From DASZPL01 sp035550315 (lineage in GTDB: Bacteria; Actinomycetota; Actinomycetes; JAFAQI01), in assembly GCA_035550315.1 (NCBI GenBank), contig DASZPL010000139.1, positions 30,287-94,286 on the forward strand: a stretch of DNA of 64,000 nucleotides, in the 5' to 3' direction. The notes under the pieces were generated by a model that was not told the origin of the DNA, searched no databases, and saw only the letters and a list, made by a program, of their open reading frames with translations. This document shows positions 32,505 through 40,869 of the stretch, one piece after another. Positions within the stretch are counted from its first letter, which is position 1. Each line of letters begins with the position of its first letter. The position numbers were made by a program, and so were the translations under genes.

Positions 32505-33104
32505 ATGTCCACACGCAGGCCCGTTACCGGCGTGCTGCTCATGCTGTTGGGGGCGTGGGCCGCGATCCTCCCGTACGTCGGACCCGCGTTCGGCTACCGC
32601 ATGACGGCCGCGGGTTCGTGGACCTGGACCGCCAGCGCATGGGAGCTGCACCTGGCTGCCGGCGCACTCGTCCTGGTCGGCGGCATGATGCTGGTGCTCA
32701 GCCGATGGGGCTCGACCGCGATCGGCGCCTGGTGCGCGATCGTCGGCGGCGTCTGGATCGTGCTGGGACCGCTGTTCGCATCGCTCTGGCTGCCAGTCAC
32801 GAGCAGCGAGACGCAGGTCTTCTCCAGCACGCTGAATGACGCCGCCCGGCCGCTCGGCTACCACTACGGCACCGGTCTGCTGATCGTGTTGATCGCGGCC
32901 TACGTGCTGGGACGCGCGAGCGTCCTCGGCCGGGCCGGCCGGATGGTCGAGGCGGCTGCGGCCGGCGGCGCGACCGGGGCCGCAACGACGCGAGACCGCG
33001 AGCCGGTCGACCTGCGCGACGGGGCGCCGACGGCGTACCCGTCGGACGTCGACGGCGCTCCGGCCGAGCGGCCGACGGCGACGACAACCCGGCACCGCGC
33101 CTAG
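32505..33104 (+). CDS. Small integral membrane protein of unknown function
   Basis: A 199-residue protein with four hydrophobic segments (about 8-28, 45-65, 70-90 and 118-135) and a polar, Thr/Ala/Arg-rich cytoplasmic tail of about 60 residues. The loop after TM1 holds YGRM-like aromatic residues but no enzyme motif. ATG 32505 is preferred; GGAGGTGG lies 7-10 bases upstream. It is monocistronic or leads into the SDR gene 78 bases later. I do not recognise the family; the helix count and the basic tail are what can be said. Confidence 0.8.
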   Translation: MSTRRPVTGVLLMLLGAWAAILPYVGPAFGYRMTAAGSWTWTASAWELHLAAGALVLVGGMMLVLSRWGSTAIGAWCAIVGGVWIVLGPLFASLWLPVTSSETQVFSSTLNDAARPLGYHYGTGLLIVLIAAYVLGRASVLGRAGRMVEAAAAGGATGAATTRDREPVDLRDGAPTAYPSDVDGAPAERPTATTTRHRA

Positions 33105-33182
33105 CGCGCGGCGTCGCCCGACGCGGCGGCGCGGCTCGCCACCCACTAACGTCTGCGGCGGACAGGGCAGACGGGAGATGAC

Positions 33183-33917
33183 GTGGCGGGCCGCATCGCC
33201 GTGGTCACCGGCAGCGGATCCGGCATCGGCCGAGCGATCGCGCTGGGGCTGGCCGGGCAGGACATGCAAGTTGTCGGGCTCGACCGCGACCTCGCGGCCG
33301 CCGAGCGCACCGCCGCCGACTCCAACGGCGGGCTGATCCGGGCCGTTGAGGTCGACGTCGCCGACGCCGAGGCCGTCGACGCGGTCCGTGACGAGGTGGT
33401 CGCCGAGTTCGGCGCTCCGACCGTCGTGGTCAATGCGGCTGGATGGGACCGCAACGCGCCGTTCCTCGACGCGACGCCGGAGTTCGCACAGACCGTCGTC
33501 GCCATCAACTACCTCGGACCGGTCAACCTGTGCCGGGCGTTCCTGCCGGGCATGGTCGACGCCGGCTACGGCCGGGTGGTCAACGTCGCCAGCGACGCCG
33601 GCCGGGTCGGCAGCGCCGGCGAAAGCATTTACGCCGGCGCCAAAGGTGGCGTCATCGCCCTCACCAAGTCGCTGGCCCGCGAGATGGCGCGACACCAGAT
33701 CACCGTCAACTGCGTCTGCCCCGGCCCGACCGACACGCCGCTGTTCGCGGCCCAAGACGAGTCGCTGCAGGTCGCCCTGATCAAGGCGATCCCGTTCCGC
33801 CGGCTGGCCCGGCCGGAAGAGGTCGCGGCCGCCGTGCTGTTCTTCGCGTCCGACGCCGCGTCGTTCATCACCGGGCAGGTGCTCAGCGTGAGCGGCGGCC
33901 TGACGATGGCAGGCTGA
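33183..33917 (+). CDS. Short-chain dehydrogenase/reductase (BadH-like)
   Basis: A 244-residue classical SDR. The cofactor site is TGSGSGIGRAI (about 9-19), NAAG near 84, and the tetrad is intact with Ser of NVASDAG (about 137), YAGAK (about 149-153) and the downstream PGPTDTPL loop. The overall sequence resembles 2-hydroxycyclohexanecarboxyl-CoA dehydrogenases and other acyl-CoA SDRs. It is followed 4 bases later by a crotonase-family gene, so the pair likely acts on a CoA thioester. GTG 33183 has GGGAG upstream. Exact substrate unknown. Confidence 0.92.
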   Translation: MAGRIAVVTGSGSGIGRAIALGLAGQDMQVVGLDRDLAAAERTAADSNGGLIRAVEVDVADAEAVDAVRDEVVAEFGAPTVVVNAAGWDRNAPFLDATPEFAQTVVAINYLGPVNLCRAFLPGMVDAGYGRVVNVASDAGRVGSAGESIYAGAKGGVIALTKSLAREMARHQITVNCVCPGPTDTPLFAAQDESLQVALIKAIPFRRLARPEEVAAAVLFFASDAASFITGQVLSVSGGLTMAG

Positions 33918-33921
33918 GCCG

Positions 33922-34725
33922 ATGCCCTACGCCGACTACGAGCAGTTGCTGATCGAGCGCCGCGACCACGGCGTCGTGCTGATCACGCTGAACCAGCCAG
34001 ACAAGTACAACGCCGCAGACGAGACCATGCACGCCGAGCTGGCGCGGATCTGGGTCGACGTCTCGGCCGATCCGCGGACCCGGGTCGCGGTCGTCACCGG
34101 CGCGGGCAAGGCGTTCTCGGCCGGCGGCGACCTCGACATGGTCGAGCGGCTGACCGGCAACCACGACCGGGTCGCGCACATGCTGTCCGAGATGAGCGAC
34201 CTGGTCTATCACCTGGTCAACTGCGAGAAGCCGGTCGTCTCGGCGATCAACGGGGTGGCCGTCGGCGCCGGGCTGGTCGTGGCGCTGCTGGCCGACATCT
34301 CGATCTGCGCGGAGGACGCGCGACTCGGGGACGGCCACGTCAAGCTCGGCGTCGCCGCCGGCGACCACGCCGCGATCATCTGGCCGCTGCTCGCCGGCAT
34401 GGCGAAGGCCCGCTACTACCTGCTGACCGGCGAGATGGTGACCGGCGCCGAGGCCGAGCGGATCGGCCTGGTCAGCAAGGCCGTGCCGCGCGACCAGGTG
34501 CTCGACGAGGCGATGACCGTCGCCGAGACGCTCGCCACCGGTTCGCAGCTCGCGATCCGGTGGACCAAGCGGGCGTTGAACAGCTGGCTTCGCACCGCCG
34601 GACCGATCTTCGACCAATCCGCCGCCTACGAGATGCTCGGCTTCCTCGGGCCAGACGTCGGCGAAGGGGTCGCCGCGCTCCGCCAGAAGCGGCCACCGCG
34701 CTTCCCGTCGGCGGCCGCGGACTGA
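33922..34725 (+). CDS. Crotonase-fold (enoyl-CoA hydratase/isomerase) family protein without hydratase Glu pair
   Basis: A 267-residue crotonase-superfamily protein. The acyl-CoA oxyanion-hole segments GAGKAFSAGGDLD (about 60-72) and INGVAVGAGLVVAL (about 109-122) are present. Comparing with rat mitochondrial hydratase, the first catalytic Glu position is Val and the second falls in DGHVKLGVAAGDH, where no Glu is present. Therefore hydratase activity is doubtful; an isomerase, hydrolase or lyase role using the Asp of AGDH is more likely. It is co-transcribed with the SDR and overlaps the esterase start by one base. Confidence 0.88.
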   Translation: MPYADYEQLLIERRDHGVVLITLNQPDKYNAADETMHAELARIWVDVSADPRTRVAVVTGAGKAFSAGGDLDMVERLTGNHDRVAHMLSEMSDLVYHLVNCEKPVVSAINGVAVGAGLVVALLADISICAEDARLGDGHVKLGVAAGDHAAIIWPLLAGMAKARYYLLTGEMVTGAEAERIGLVSKAVPRDQVLDEAMTVAETLATGSQLAIRWTKRALNSWLRTAGPIFDQSAAYEMLGFLGPDVGEGVAALRQKRPPRFPSAAAD

Positions 34726-36101
34726 TGCGCCGCCGGGGCGGGCGGATCACCGCGCTTCTCGCCACCGCACTCATGATCCCGGTCGGCTGGGTGGTCGCCG
34801 GCCCGGCAGCCGCCGGTCACGCCCGCCATCCCGAGCTGTTGCTGCGCAACGGCCACCACATCCACGTGGTGGCGGTGCACCGGTACGACGACCGCGACTG
34901 GGGTGCCGTCGTACGGTCCCCGGCCCTGGGCCGGGCGGTGGACGTGCGGCTGCTGCTGCCGTCGGGTTACGCCGACCACCCGCACCGCCACTACCCGGTG
35001 CTGTACCTGTTCCACGGCACCAGCGGACGGGCGTCGGACTGGCTGAAGATGGGGCAGGCGGAGCAGGCGACGGCCGGCCTGCCGCTGATCGTGGTGATGC
35101 CCGATGCCGGCTTCGACGGCGACGGTGGCGGCTGGTTCACGAACTGGTACGACGCCCACACCAAGCTCGGGCCGTCGCGCTGGGAGACCTTCCACGTCCA
35201 CCAGCTGATCCCGTGGGTCGACGCCAACTTGCGGACCGTCCCGGACCGCGCCGGCCGGGCGATCGCCGGGCTGTCGCAGGGCGGCTTCGGCTCGATGAGC
35301 TACGCCGCGCGCCACCCGGACACGTTCGTGTCGGCGGCGTCGTTCTCCGGCGCGCCGGACATCGCGTTCAACCCGGTGCTCGCCGCCGGAGCGGCCGTCG
35401 TGATCGAGGGGACGGCGGTCGGGCTGGACGGCGTCACGCCGGACGCGATGTTCGGTCCTCGGCTGACCAACGACATCAACTGGCGCGGCCACGATCCGAC
35501 CACGCTGGTGACGAACCTGCGCGGCATGAGCCTCTGGCTGTGGACCGCCGAAGGCCTGCCGGGGCCGTACGACCACGGGCTTCCCGCCGGGGCGATGGCG
35601 ATCGAGCAGATCACGCACGCCTCGACCAAGTTCTTCTACGACCGGGCCCGTCGGGTCGGCATCCCGGTGCACCTCGACGACTACACCTTCGGCACGCACA
35701 CCTGGGCGTACTGGGCCCGCGACCTGCGGCAGTACCTGCCGCACCTGATGGCGCTGTTCGCACACCCGCGGCCACGTCCCGCCGTCGTCGGTTACCGGTC
35801 GGTGGAGCCGCGATGGTCGCAGTGGGGCTGGACGGTCGTGATGCACCGAGCGGCCCGGCAGCAGTTCAGCGCGCTGGCCGGGGCGTCGCGGCGCGGCTTC
35901 CGGTTGACCGGCAATGGCTCGGCGACGGTGACGACGCTTCCGGCATACCGATCGGGATCTCGCTACCTCGTCTCGGTCGCTGGCCCGGGCAGGCTGGCGC
36001 GCCATGTGATCACCGCGCGCAACCGTCGGCTGCGGTTGCACCTGCCGCTCGGCCACGGCCACGCCGCGACCGCCACGGTCCGGATCAGTCCGATCGGCTG
36101 A
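34725..36101 (+). CDS. Secreted esterase family protein
   Basis: A 458-residue exported alpha/beta hydrolase of the esterase D/antigen 85-like family (PF00756). Residues 1-31 are a signal peptide with twin-basic start and an AGPAAAG cleavage region. The catalytic domain shows LYLFHGTSG (about 86-94), the nucleophile elbow AGLSQGGFGS (about 182-191), and a C-terminal His region GTHTWAYW (about 324-331). A further 120 residues after the domain form a beta-rich tail. ATG 34725 shares one base with the previous stop (TGATG). Probable extracellular ester or mycolyl-type transferase; substrate unknown. Confidence 0.87.
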   Translation: MRRRGGRITALLATALMIPVGWVVAGPAAAGHARHPELLLRNGHHIHVVAVHRYDDRDWGAVVRSPALGRAVDVRLLLPSGYADHPHRHYPVLYLFHGTSGRASDWLKMGQAEQATAGLPLIVVMPDAGFDGDGGGWFTNWYDAHTKLGPSRWETFHVHQLIPWVDANLRTVPDRAGRAIAGLSQGGFGSMSYAARHPDTFVSAASFSGAPDIAFNPVLAAGAAVVIEGTAVGLDGVTPDAMFGPRLTNDINWRGHDPTTLVTNLRGMSLWLWTAEGLPGPYDHGLPAGAMAIEQITHASTKFFYDRARRVGIPVHLDDYTFGTHTWAYWARDLRQYLPHLMALFAHPRPRPAVVGYRSVEPRWSQWGWTVVMHRAARQQFSALAGASRRGFRLTGNGSATVTTLPAYRSGSRYLVSVAGPGRLARHVITARNRRLRLHLPLGHGHAATATVRISPIG

Positions 36102-36651
36102 GCCGGCGGCGCCAGCGGGAGGCGCGGTCGGGCTCGAGCCGGAGCACGCGGATCACGGTGGCGAGCATCTCGTAGTGGCCCGCCAACATCAGCAGCTCCA
36201 ACGTCTCGCGCTCGTCGAGCTGGTGCCGCAGCGCGGTCCACTCGCCGTCGTCGAGGTCCTGCCGCTCGTGCAGCGCGTCTACGGCGTCGAGCAACGCCTG
36301 CTCGCGGGCCGGCCAGTCGCGGTCGAGCGGCATCCGCACGAGCCGCTCGACGTCAGTGGCGGTCACGCCCGCGCGCCGGCCGAGTCGCACGTGGTGGTCG
36401 AACTCGTAGCGGCAGTCGCGGAGGTGCGCCACCCGCAAGATGACCAGTTCGGTCTCGCGGCGCGGTAACCGGCCCCCCGGCATCAGGCGGCCCGCGAACC
36501 GCAGCCACCCCCGGAACAACCGCCGGTGCCGGCCGAGGGTCAGGAACAGTCGCGGCGGCTCGGTGCCGGCGATCAAGCCGCTGACGCCGGCCACCACAGC
36601 ACCGACGACACCCACCTCACGCCGGCTGCCCGGACGGATCCGCTCCGTCAT
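36085..36651 (-). CDS. Carboxymuconolactone decarboxylase family protein
   Basis: A 188-residue helical CMD-fold protein. The motif CRYEFDHHVRLGRRAG (about 84-99) carries the single Cys and the His residues of this fold, but not the CXXC pair of AhpD, so a non-redox role is likely. The preceding ETELVILRVAHLRD (about 70-83) is characteristic. ATG 36651 lies 2 bases from the stop of the upstream SDR gene. Its end overlaps the esterase end by 17 bases in a convergent arrangement. The reaction is unknown. Confidence 0.85.
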   Translation of the reverse strand: MTERIRPGSRREVGVVGAVVAGVSGLIAGTEPPRLFLTLGRHRRLFRGWLRFAGRLMPGGRLPRRETELVILRVAHLRDCRYEFDHHVRLGRRAGVTATDVERLVRMPLDRDWPAREQALLDAVDALHERQDLDDGEWTALRHQLDERETLELLMLAGHYEMLATVIRVLRLEPDRASRWRRRLSRSD

Positions 36652-36653
36652 GC

Positions 36654-37499
36654 TCAGTCGGGTTGCGGCGTCGTCAGCGGGGCGTTCTCGTCGCGGGCGA
36701 GGTCCAGCGCCTTCGCGACCCGACGGCGCACGCCGAGCTCGATCATCCGCTGCGCGCCCATCCGCACCGGCAGCACGAAGCCGACCCACCGCGGCGCGTA
36801 GACCCGCCGGGCCCGCCGGGCGATGCCCGCCTCGACCGCGTCGATCGCCACCGAGAGTGGACTGACCTTGGTGAACGGGCTCTTGACCGACAGGTACTCA
36901 CCCGCTTTCGTCTGCATGCCGCGGCTGGTCATGTCCGTGTCGATCTCGGCGAAGTAGGCCACGCCGACCATCGCGCCCGACGGCGCCACCTCGGCCCGCA
37001 TGCAGTCGGCCATCGCCTCGACCGCTGCCTTCGATGCGCAGTAGGCGCTCATCAGCGGCAGGTGCAGGCCGGCCGCCGCCGACGACGTGACCAGGGCGTA
37101 GCCGCCGCGGTGGCTGATGTGCGGGCCGGCCGCGGCCAGCGTGTAGTAGACGCCGAGCGCGTTGACCGCGAGGGTGCGCTCCATGATCCGGTGGTCGCCG
37201 TCGACCATCGTCATCTGCGCGGCGGTGCCGGCGTTGGCGACGACGACGTCGAGTCCGCCCAGCGCGTCGACCAGCGTGGTCACCGCCCGATTGACCTGCT
37301 CGCGGTCGGCGACGTTGCATTCGCACCAGGGCGCGTCACCGCACGATTTGGCGACCTCCGCCAGCAGGTCGGGCTCCAGCCCGGCGAGCGCCACCCGCGC
37401 GCCGCGCTGGTGCAGCCGCTGGGCGAGCGCGGCGCCGATGCCCCGTGCGGCGCCCGTGATCAGCACGCGGCGGCCGGCAAGGCTAGCCGTGGAAACCAT
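36654..37499 (-). CDS. Short-chain dehydrogenase/reductase
   Basis: A 281-residue classical SDR. It has TGAARGIGAAL (about 15-25), VANAG (about 90-94), the catalytic Ser in TSSAAAG (about 142-148) and YCASK (about 157-161). The C-terminal 60 residues include a hydrophobic YAPRWVGFVLPVRM stretch, typical of membrane-associated SDRs acting on lipids or steroids. ATG 37499 is the start. It is divergent from the PAP2 phosphatase gene and is co-transcribed with the CMD-family gene. Substrate unknown. Confidence 0.92.
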   Translation of the reverse strand: MVSTASLAGRRVLITGAARGIGAALAQRLHQRGARVALAGLEPDLLAEVAKSCGDAPWCECNVADREQVNRAVTTLVDALGGLDVVVANAGTAAQMTMVDGDHRIMERTLAVNALGVYYTLAAAGPHISHRGGYALVTSSAAAGLHLPLMSAYCASKAAVEAMADCMRAEVAPSGAMVGVAYFAEIDTDMTSRGMQTKAGEYLSVKSPFTKVSPLSVAIDAVEAGIARRARRVYAPRWVGFVLPVRMGAQRMIELGVRRRVAKALDLARDENAPLTTPQPD

Positions 37500-37535
37500 G
37501 GCCGGACATTATCCCGGCCGGGGTTTCATAGAGAG

Positions 37536-38486
37536 ATGGCGAACCCCGGCTGGTGGCGGGTGGGCCCGGCGGCCCGGCTGACCGCGGCTGCCGTGGTCTC
37601 GGCCGTGCTCGCGGGCGTCGCCTACGTGATCTTCGTGCGTACCGGGCTCGGCCAGCGGGTCGACAACGCGGCGCTGGCCGGGTCGCTGCACCAGCTGCCG
37701 CAGACCCGGATGGAGGACGCGTCCCTGCTGCGGCGGATCTCCGCCGACTCGTTCGCCCTCGTGCTCGTCGTCATCGCCGTGATCGGGCTGCTTCGCCGGC
37801 GGCCGCGGCTCGGCATCGGGGTCGCGGTCGCGGCCGGTGTCGCCGTGATCGTCACCGACCTGCTCAAGAGCGACATCCTGACCCGGCCGTTCCTGAGCAC
37901 GACCGACGGGCTGCTGCCGGTCAACAGCTTTCCCAGCGGCCACACCGCAACGGCGATCGCCTGCGCGCTCGCGCTGGTCGTCGTCACGCCGCCGCGCTGG
38001 CGCGGCCTGGCGGCGGTGGTCGCCGGCACCTACGCCTGGTTGATCGCGGCCTGGGTGCAGACCGCCGGCTGGCATCGGCTGAGCGACGCGATCGGCGCGG
38101 CCTTCATCGCGTTCAGCGCGGTGGCGCTGATCGCTGCCCTGGTCGCCGTGTGGCGGCCGGTCGGGACGGTCAGCTCCGCCCGGCAGTGGCCGGCGCAGCT
38201 GGTGCTCGGCTTGATCTGGCTCGGCGCGGTCGGCTACTTCGGCTGGTACGCCGCCAAGGTGCTGCACTTCCTGTCGGTGCACAGCGACGCCACCGCGCTG
38301 ACCCCCGCCGTACAGAACGACGCCTACCAGATCAGCCTGAGCCTCACCGTCGCGATCGTGGTCAGCCTGCTGATGGCCCTGCTCGCGTTGCTCGGCCGGT
38401 GCGATCTCGATCAGCCGCGCCCGCTGCGGATCCGCCGGGGCGCGCCGGCACCGCTGATCGCTTCCCGAGGTTCGGGGGGAGACTGA
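37536..38486 (+). CDS. PAP2 superfamily membrane phosphatase
   Basis: A 316-residue integral membrane lipid or undecaprenyl-diphosphate phosphatase. The three phosphatase motifs are visible as KSDILTRP (about 111-118), SFPSGHTAT (about 131-139) and GWHRLSDAIGA (about 180-190), facing the outer side of the membrane. About eight hydrophobic segments, including two after the catalytic core, are seen. ATG 37536 has a GAGAGAG-type purine tract upstream. The gene is 4 bases ahead of fdhD but is not functionally linked to it. It may recycle a lipid carrier. Confidence 0.9.
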   Translation: MANPGWWRVGPAARLTAAAVVSAVLAGVAYVIFVRTGLGQRVDNAALAGSLHQLPQTRMEDASLLRRISADSFALVLVVIAVIGLLRRRPRLGIGVAVAAGVAVIVTDLLKSDILTRPFLSTTDGLLPVNSFPSGHTATAIACALALVVVTPPRWRGLAAVVAGTYAWLIAAWVQTAGWHRLSDAIGAAFIAFSAVALIAALVAVWRPVGTVSSARQWPAQLVLGLIWLGAVGYFGWYAAKVLHFLSVHSDATALTPAVQNDAYQISLSLTVAIVVSLLMALLALLGRCDLDQPRPLRIRRGAPAPLIASRGSGGD

Positions 38487-38490
38487 GGCC

Positions 38491-39321
38491 ATGGCAGGCA
38501 CGACGCGGCGGCAGGTGTCCCGGCTCACGCTGGGCGAAACACCGGTCACCCGCGCCGACACGCTTGCCGTCGAAGAGCCGCTGGAGCTGCGGGTCGGCGG
38601 ACAGGTCCTGACCGTGACGATGAGGACGCCCGGCGCCGACATGGACCTGCTCGCCGGCTTCCTGGTGGCCGAAGGCCTGATCCGGGTGCGCGAGGACCTG
38701 CCCACGATGGCGTACTGCGCCGGCAAGGACGAGTCCGGCCGCAACCGCTATAACGTGCTCGAGGCGACGCTGGCACCCCACCTGCCGCCGCTCCCGCCAG
38801 TCGCCGCGCGGGTGTCGCTGACCACGAGTGCCTGCGGGCTGTGCGGATCGGCCAGCATCGACGCGGTCCGCAAGCTCACGCCGTACGACCTCGCCGCGGA
38901 TTCGGTGACCGTGGACCCGGCGTGGCTGTCGACGCTGCCGGACCGGTTGCGGGCGGCGCAGCAGGTGTTCGAACGCACCGGCGGGCTGCACGCGGCGGCG
39001 CTGTTCGACCCGGTCGGCGACCAGCTGATCGCGGTGCGCGAGGACGTCGGACGGCACAACGCCGTCGACAAGGTGATCGGCTGGGCGCTGCGGGAGGATC
39101 GGCTGCCGCTGACCGGCACCGTCCTGATGGTCTCCGGCCGGGCGTCGTTCGAGTTGACCCAGAAGGCTGCGATCGCCGGCATCCCCGTCATGGCCGCGGT
39201 GTCGGCGCCGTCGTCGCTGGCGGTAGACCTCGCCGCCGAGGTCGGGCTGACCCTGGTCGGGTTCGTGCGCGGTGCGTCGATGGTGGTCTACACGCATGCC
39301 ACCCGGCTGACACCGCAGTGA
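38491..39321 (+). CDS. fdhD: Formate dehydrogenase accessory sulfurtransferase FdhD
   Basis: A 276-residue FdhD protein that transfers sulfur from a cysteine desulfurase to the molybdenum cofactor of formate dehydrogenases. The sulfur-carrying CGLCG motif is seen at about residues 114-118 and EEPLELRVGG (about 28-37) with VREDVGRHNAVDK (about 185-197) are the usual nucleotide-binding parts. It overlaps mobA by GTGA, forming a molybdenum-cofactor pair. A formate dehydrogenase structural gene is not in the window, so it must lie elsewhere. Confidence 0.95.
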   Translation: MAGTTRRQVSRLTLGETPVTRADTLAVEEPLELRVGGQVLTVTMRTPGADMDLLAGFLVAEGLIRVREDLPTMAYCAGKDESGRNRYNVLEATLAPHLPPLPPVAARVSLTTSACGLCGSASIDAVRKLTPYDLAADSVTVDPAWLSTLPDRLRAAQQVFERTGGLHAAALFDPVGDQLIAVREDVGRHNAVDKVIGWALREDRLPLTGTVLMVSGRASFELTQKAAIAGIPVMAAVSAPSSLAVDLAAEVGLTLVGFVRGASMVVYTHATRLTPQ

Positions 39322-39902
39322 CCGAGTACGACGGGGTCGTGCTCGCCGGTGGGTCCGGCTCGCGGCTCGGCGGCAGCGGCAAGCCGACGTTGCGGGTCGG
39401 CTCGACCCGGCTCATCGACGTCGCGATCGCCGCACTCGCCGGCGCCCGGCGCGTGATCGCGGTGGGCCCAGCCACGCCGACAGCCGCACCGCTGCACTGG
39501 ACGCGAGAGCAGCCGCCGGGCGGCGGCCCGGTCGCGGCGCTCGCCGCCGGGCTGCGCGCGGTCACGTCGCCGTGGGTGGTCGTGCTCGCCGCCGACCTGC
39601 CGTTCGTGACCGAAGCCGCGGTCGCGGCGCTCGTCGCCCAGGCCGCCGGCCGGGGCGGCGCACTCGCGGTCGACGACGCCGGCCGCGACCAGCCGCTGCT
39701 CGCTTGTTATCGCACCGCGGCGCTGCACCGCGTGGTGCCGGAGCCGGCCGGCGGCAGGTCGATGCGGGCGCTCGTCAGGGCGCTCGACGCGGGCGCGCCG
39801 CTCGCCCGGGTCTCGCTCGAAGGGTCACCGCCGCCGTGGCGGGACTGTGACACGCCGGATCAGCTCGCGCAGGCGCGGCGCATCGGTGCGGCGCGGGGTT
39901 AG
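39318..39902 (+). CDS. mobA: Molybdenum cofactor guanylyltransferase MobA
   Basis: A 194-residue nucleotidyltransferase that attaches GMP to molybdopterin to make the MGD cofactor. The GTP-binding loop is VLAGGSGSRLGGSGKPTL (about 6-23), LAADLPFV (about 90-97) holds the metal-binding Asp, and DCDTPDQL (about 175-182) is the typical C-terminal signature. GTG 39318 overlaps the fdhD stop (GTGA), so both are made together and support a formate dehydrogenase or another MGD-type molybdoenzyme. The size is normal for actinobacterial MobA. Confidence 0.92.
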   Translation: MTEYDGVVLAGGSGSRLGGSGKPTLRVGSTRLIDVAIAALAGARRVIAVGPATPTAAPLHWTREQPPGGGPVAALAAGLRAVTSPWVVVLAADLPFVTEAAVAALVAQAAGRGGALAVDDAGRDQPLLACYRTAALHRVVPEPAGGRSMRALVRALDAGAPLARVSLEGSPPPWRDCDTPDQLAQARRIGAARG

Positions 39903-39972
39903 CCAGACATCGACGCGGGCACCGATTCGGCAACTGCCGAGCCCGGCATCCGCATCGCCAAGGAGGTCCACC

Positions 39973-40299
39973 ATGTCGCCCCGGATTTGGAGCCGGAAGC
40001 GCGAGCGACAGTACGAGCACATCAAGGAAGGGCTCCGCGACCGCGGCCGCCCGGAGTCGACCGCCGAGGAGATCGCGGCGCGCACGGTGAACAAGGCGCG
40101 GGCCCGCTCGGGCGAGGCCAAGCAACGCAGCCGCACCTCGACCGAGGACATCTCATCCGGCCGGCGGGGCGGCCTGCGCTCGCATCGGGGGTCGGGGGGC
40201 CGGACCAAGGCGCAGCTGTACGCCGAGGCGAAGCGGAAAGGCGTCGAGGGCCGCTCGAAGATGTCGAAGGCCGAGCTGGAGCGCGCGGTCGGGCGCTGA
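39973..40299 (+). CDS. Small basic protein of the plasmid-stabilisation-like/Rho N-terminal type
   Basis: A 108-residue hydrophilic protein seen widely in soil bacteria and often labelled plasmid stabilisation protein. It begins with KRERQYEHIKEGLRDRG (about 9-25), has AARTVNKARARSGE (about 35-48) and SSGRRGG (about 60-66), and ends with a Rho-N-like helical module GRSKMSKAELERAVG (about 92-106). ATG 39973 follows an AGGAGG site (39961-39966) by 6 bases. It stands alone in a 70-bp gap after mobA. A role in nucleic-acid binding under stress is inferred only. Confidence 0.85.
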   Translation: MSPRIWSRKRERQYEHIKEGLRDRGRPESTAEEIAARTVNKARARSGEAKQRSRTSTEDISSGRRGGLRSHRGSGGRTKAQLYAEAKRKGVEGRSKMSKAELERAVGR

Positions 40300-40869
40300 T
40301 CAGGGCGGGGCGAGTGACCGGTAGTCCGCGCGGCTCCGCGGTTTCGCCGACAGCCGGCCGCGGGCGTCGGGCACCTCGATCTTGCGCCCTTCGATGGCGA
40401 AGCTGACCCGTTCGATCGGACGGCGGGCGGTCAGCGTGTAGACGATCTGAGCGACCGCGCGCACCTGGTCGCTGCTGCCGGTGCTCTGCGCGAAGGCGCG
40501 CGACAGGTTCACCGATGCGGTGCCGCCGGCGACCCGCAGCGACAGCAGGGCGGTGCGCGGTGGGATGAAGGTCGCGTCGCCGGCCCGGCTTTGCGCGGGT
40601 GTCGGCCCGACCAACAGCTGCCGGAGGATGTCGGCGGCGACCGGCAGCCCTTGGATGTGGGTCGGCACCGCCGTCAGCCGCTTGCCGTGCACGAAGTACA
40701 GCGGGCTCAGCGGGCCGCGTTGCGGCGCGGTCGGCGTCCGTTGCAGCGGCTGCAGCAGCCCGAACGGCACGCGGGAGCGGTCGATCGGCTGCGGATCGTG
40801 ACCATGCGGCAGCCCGCAGCCGGCGCACAACGTCGCCGCCGCCGCAGCCAGCGCGACCAGCCGCCTCAT
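40300..40869 (-). CDS. GerMN-domain lipoprotein (LpqB-like)
   Basis: A 189-residue exported lipoprotein. The lipobox LCAGC places the lipidated Cys at about residue 18. The remaining domain has the GerMN-type fold: a hydrophobic helix LRQLLVGPTP (about 85-94), LRVAGGTASVNLSRAFA (about 111-127), and QIVYTLTARRPIERVSFAIEG (about 141-161). It follows a response regulator and a sensor kinase, the arrangement of MtrA-MtrB-LpqB, but is much shorter than LpqB because it lacks the beta-propeller. It may modulate the kinase from outside the membrane. The start overlaps the kinase stop. Confidence 0.87.
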   Translation of the reverse strand: MRRLVALAAAAATLCAGCGLPHGHDPQPIDRSRVPFGLLQPLQRTPTAPQRGPLSPLYFVHGKRLTAVPTHIQGLPVAADILRQLLVGPTPAQSRAGDATFIPPRTALLSLRVAGGTASVNLSRAFAQSTGSSDQVRAVAQIVYTLTARRPIERVSFAIEGRKIEVPDARGRLSAKPRSRADYRSLAPP

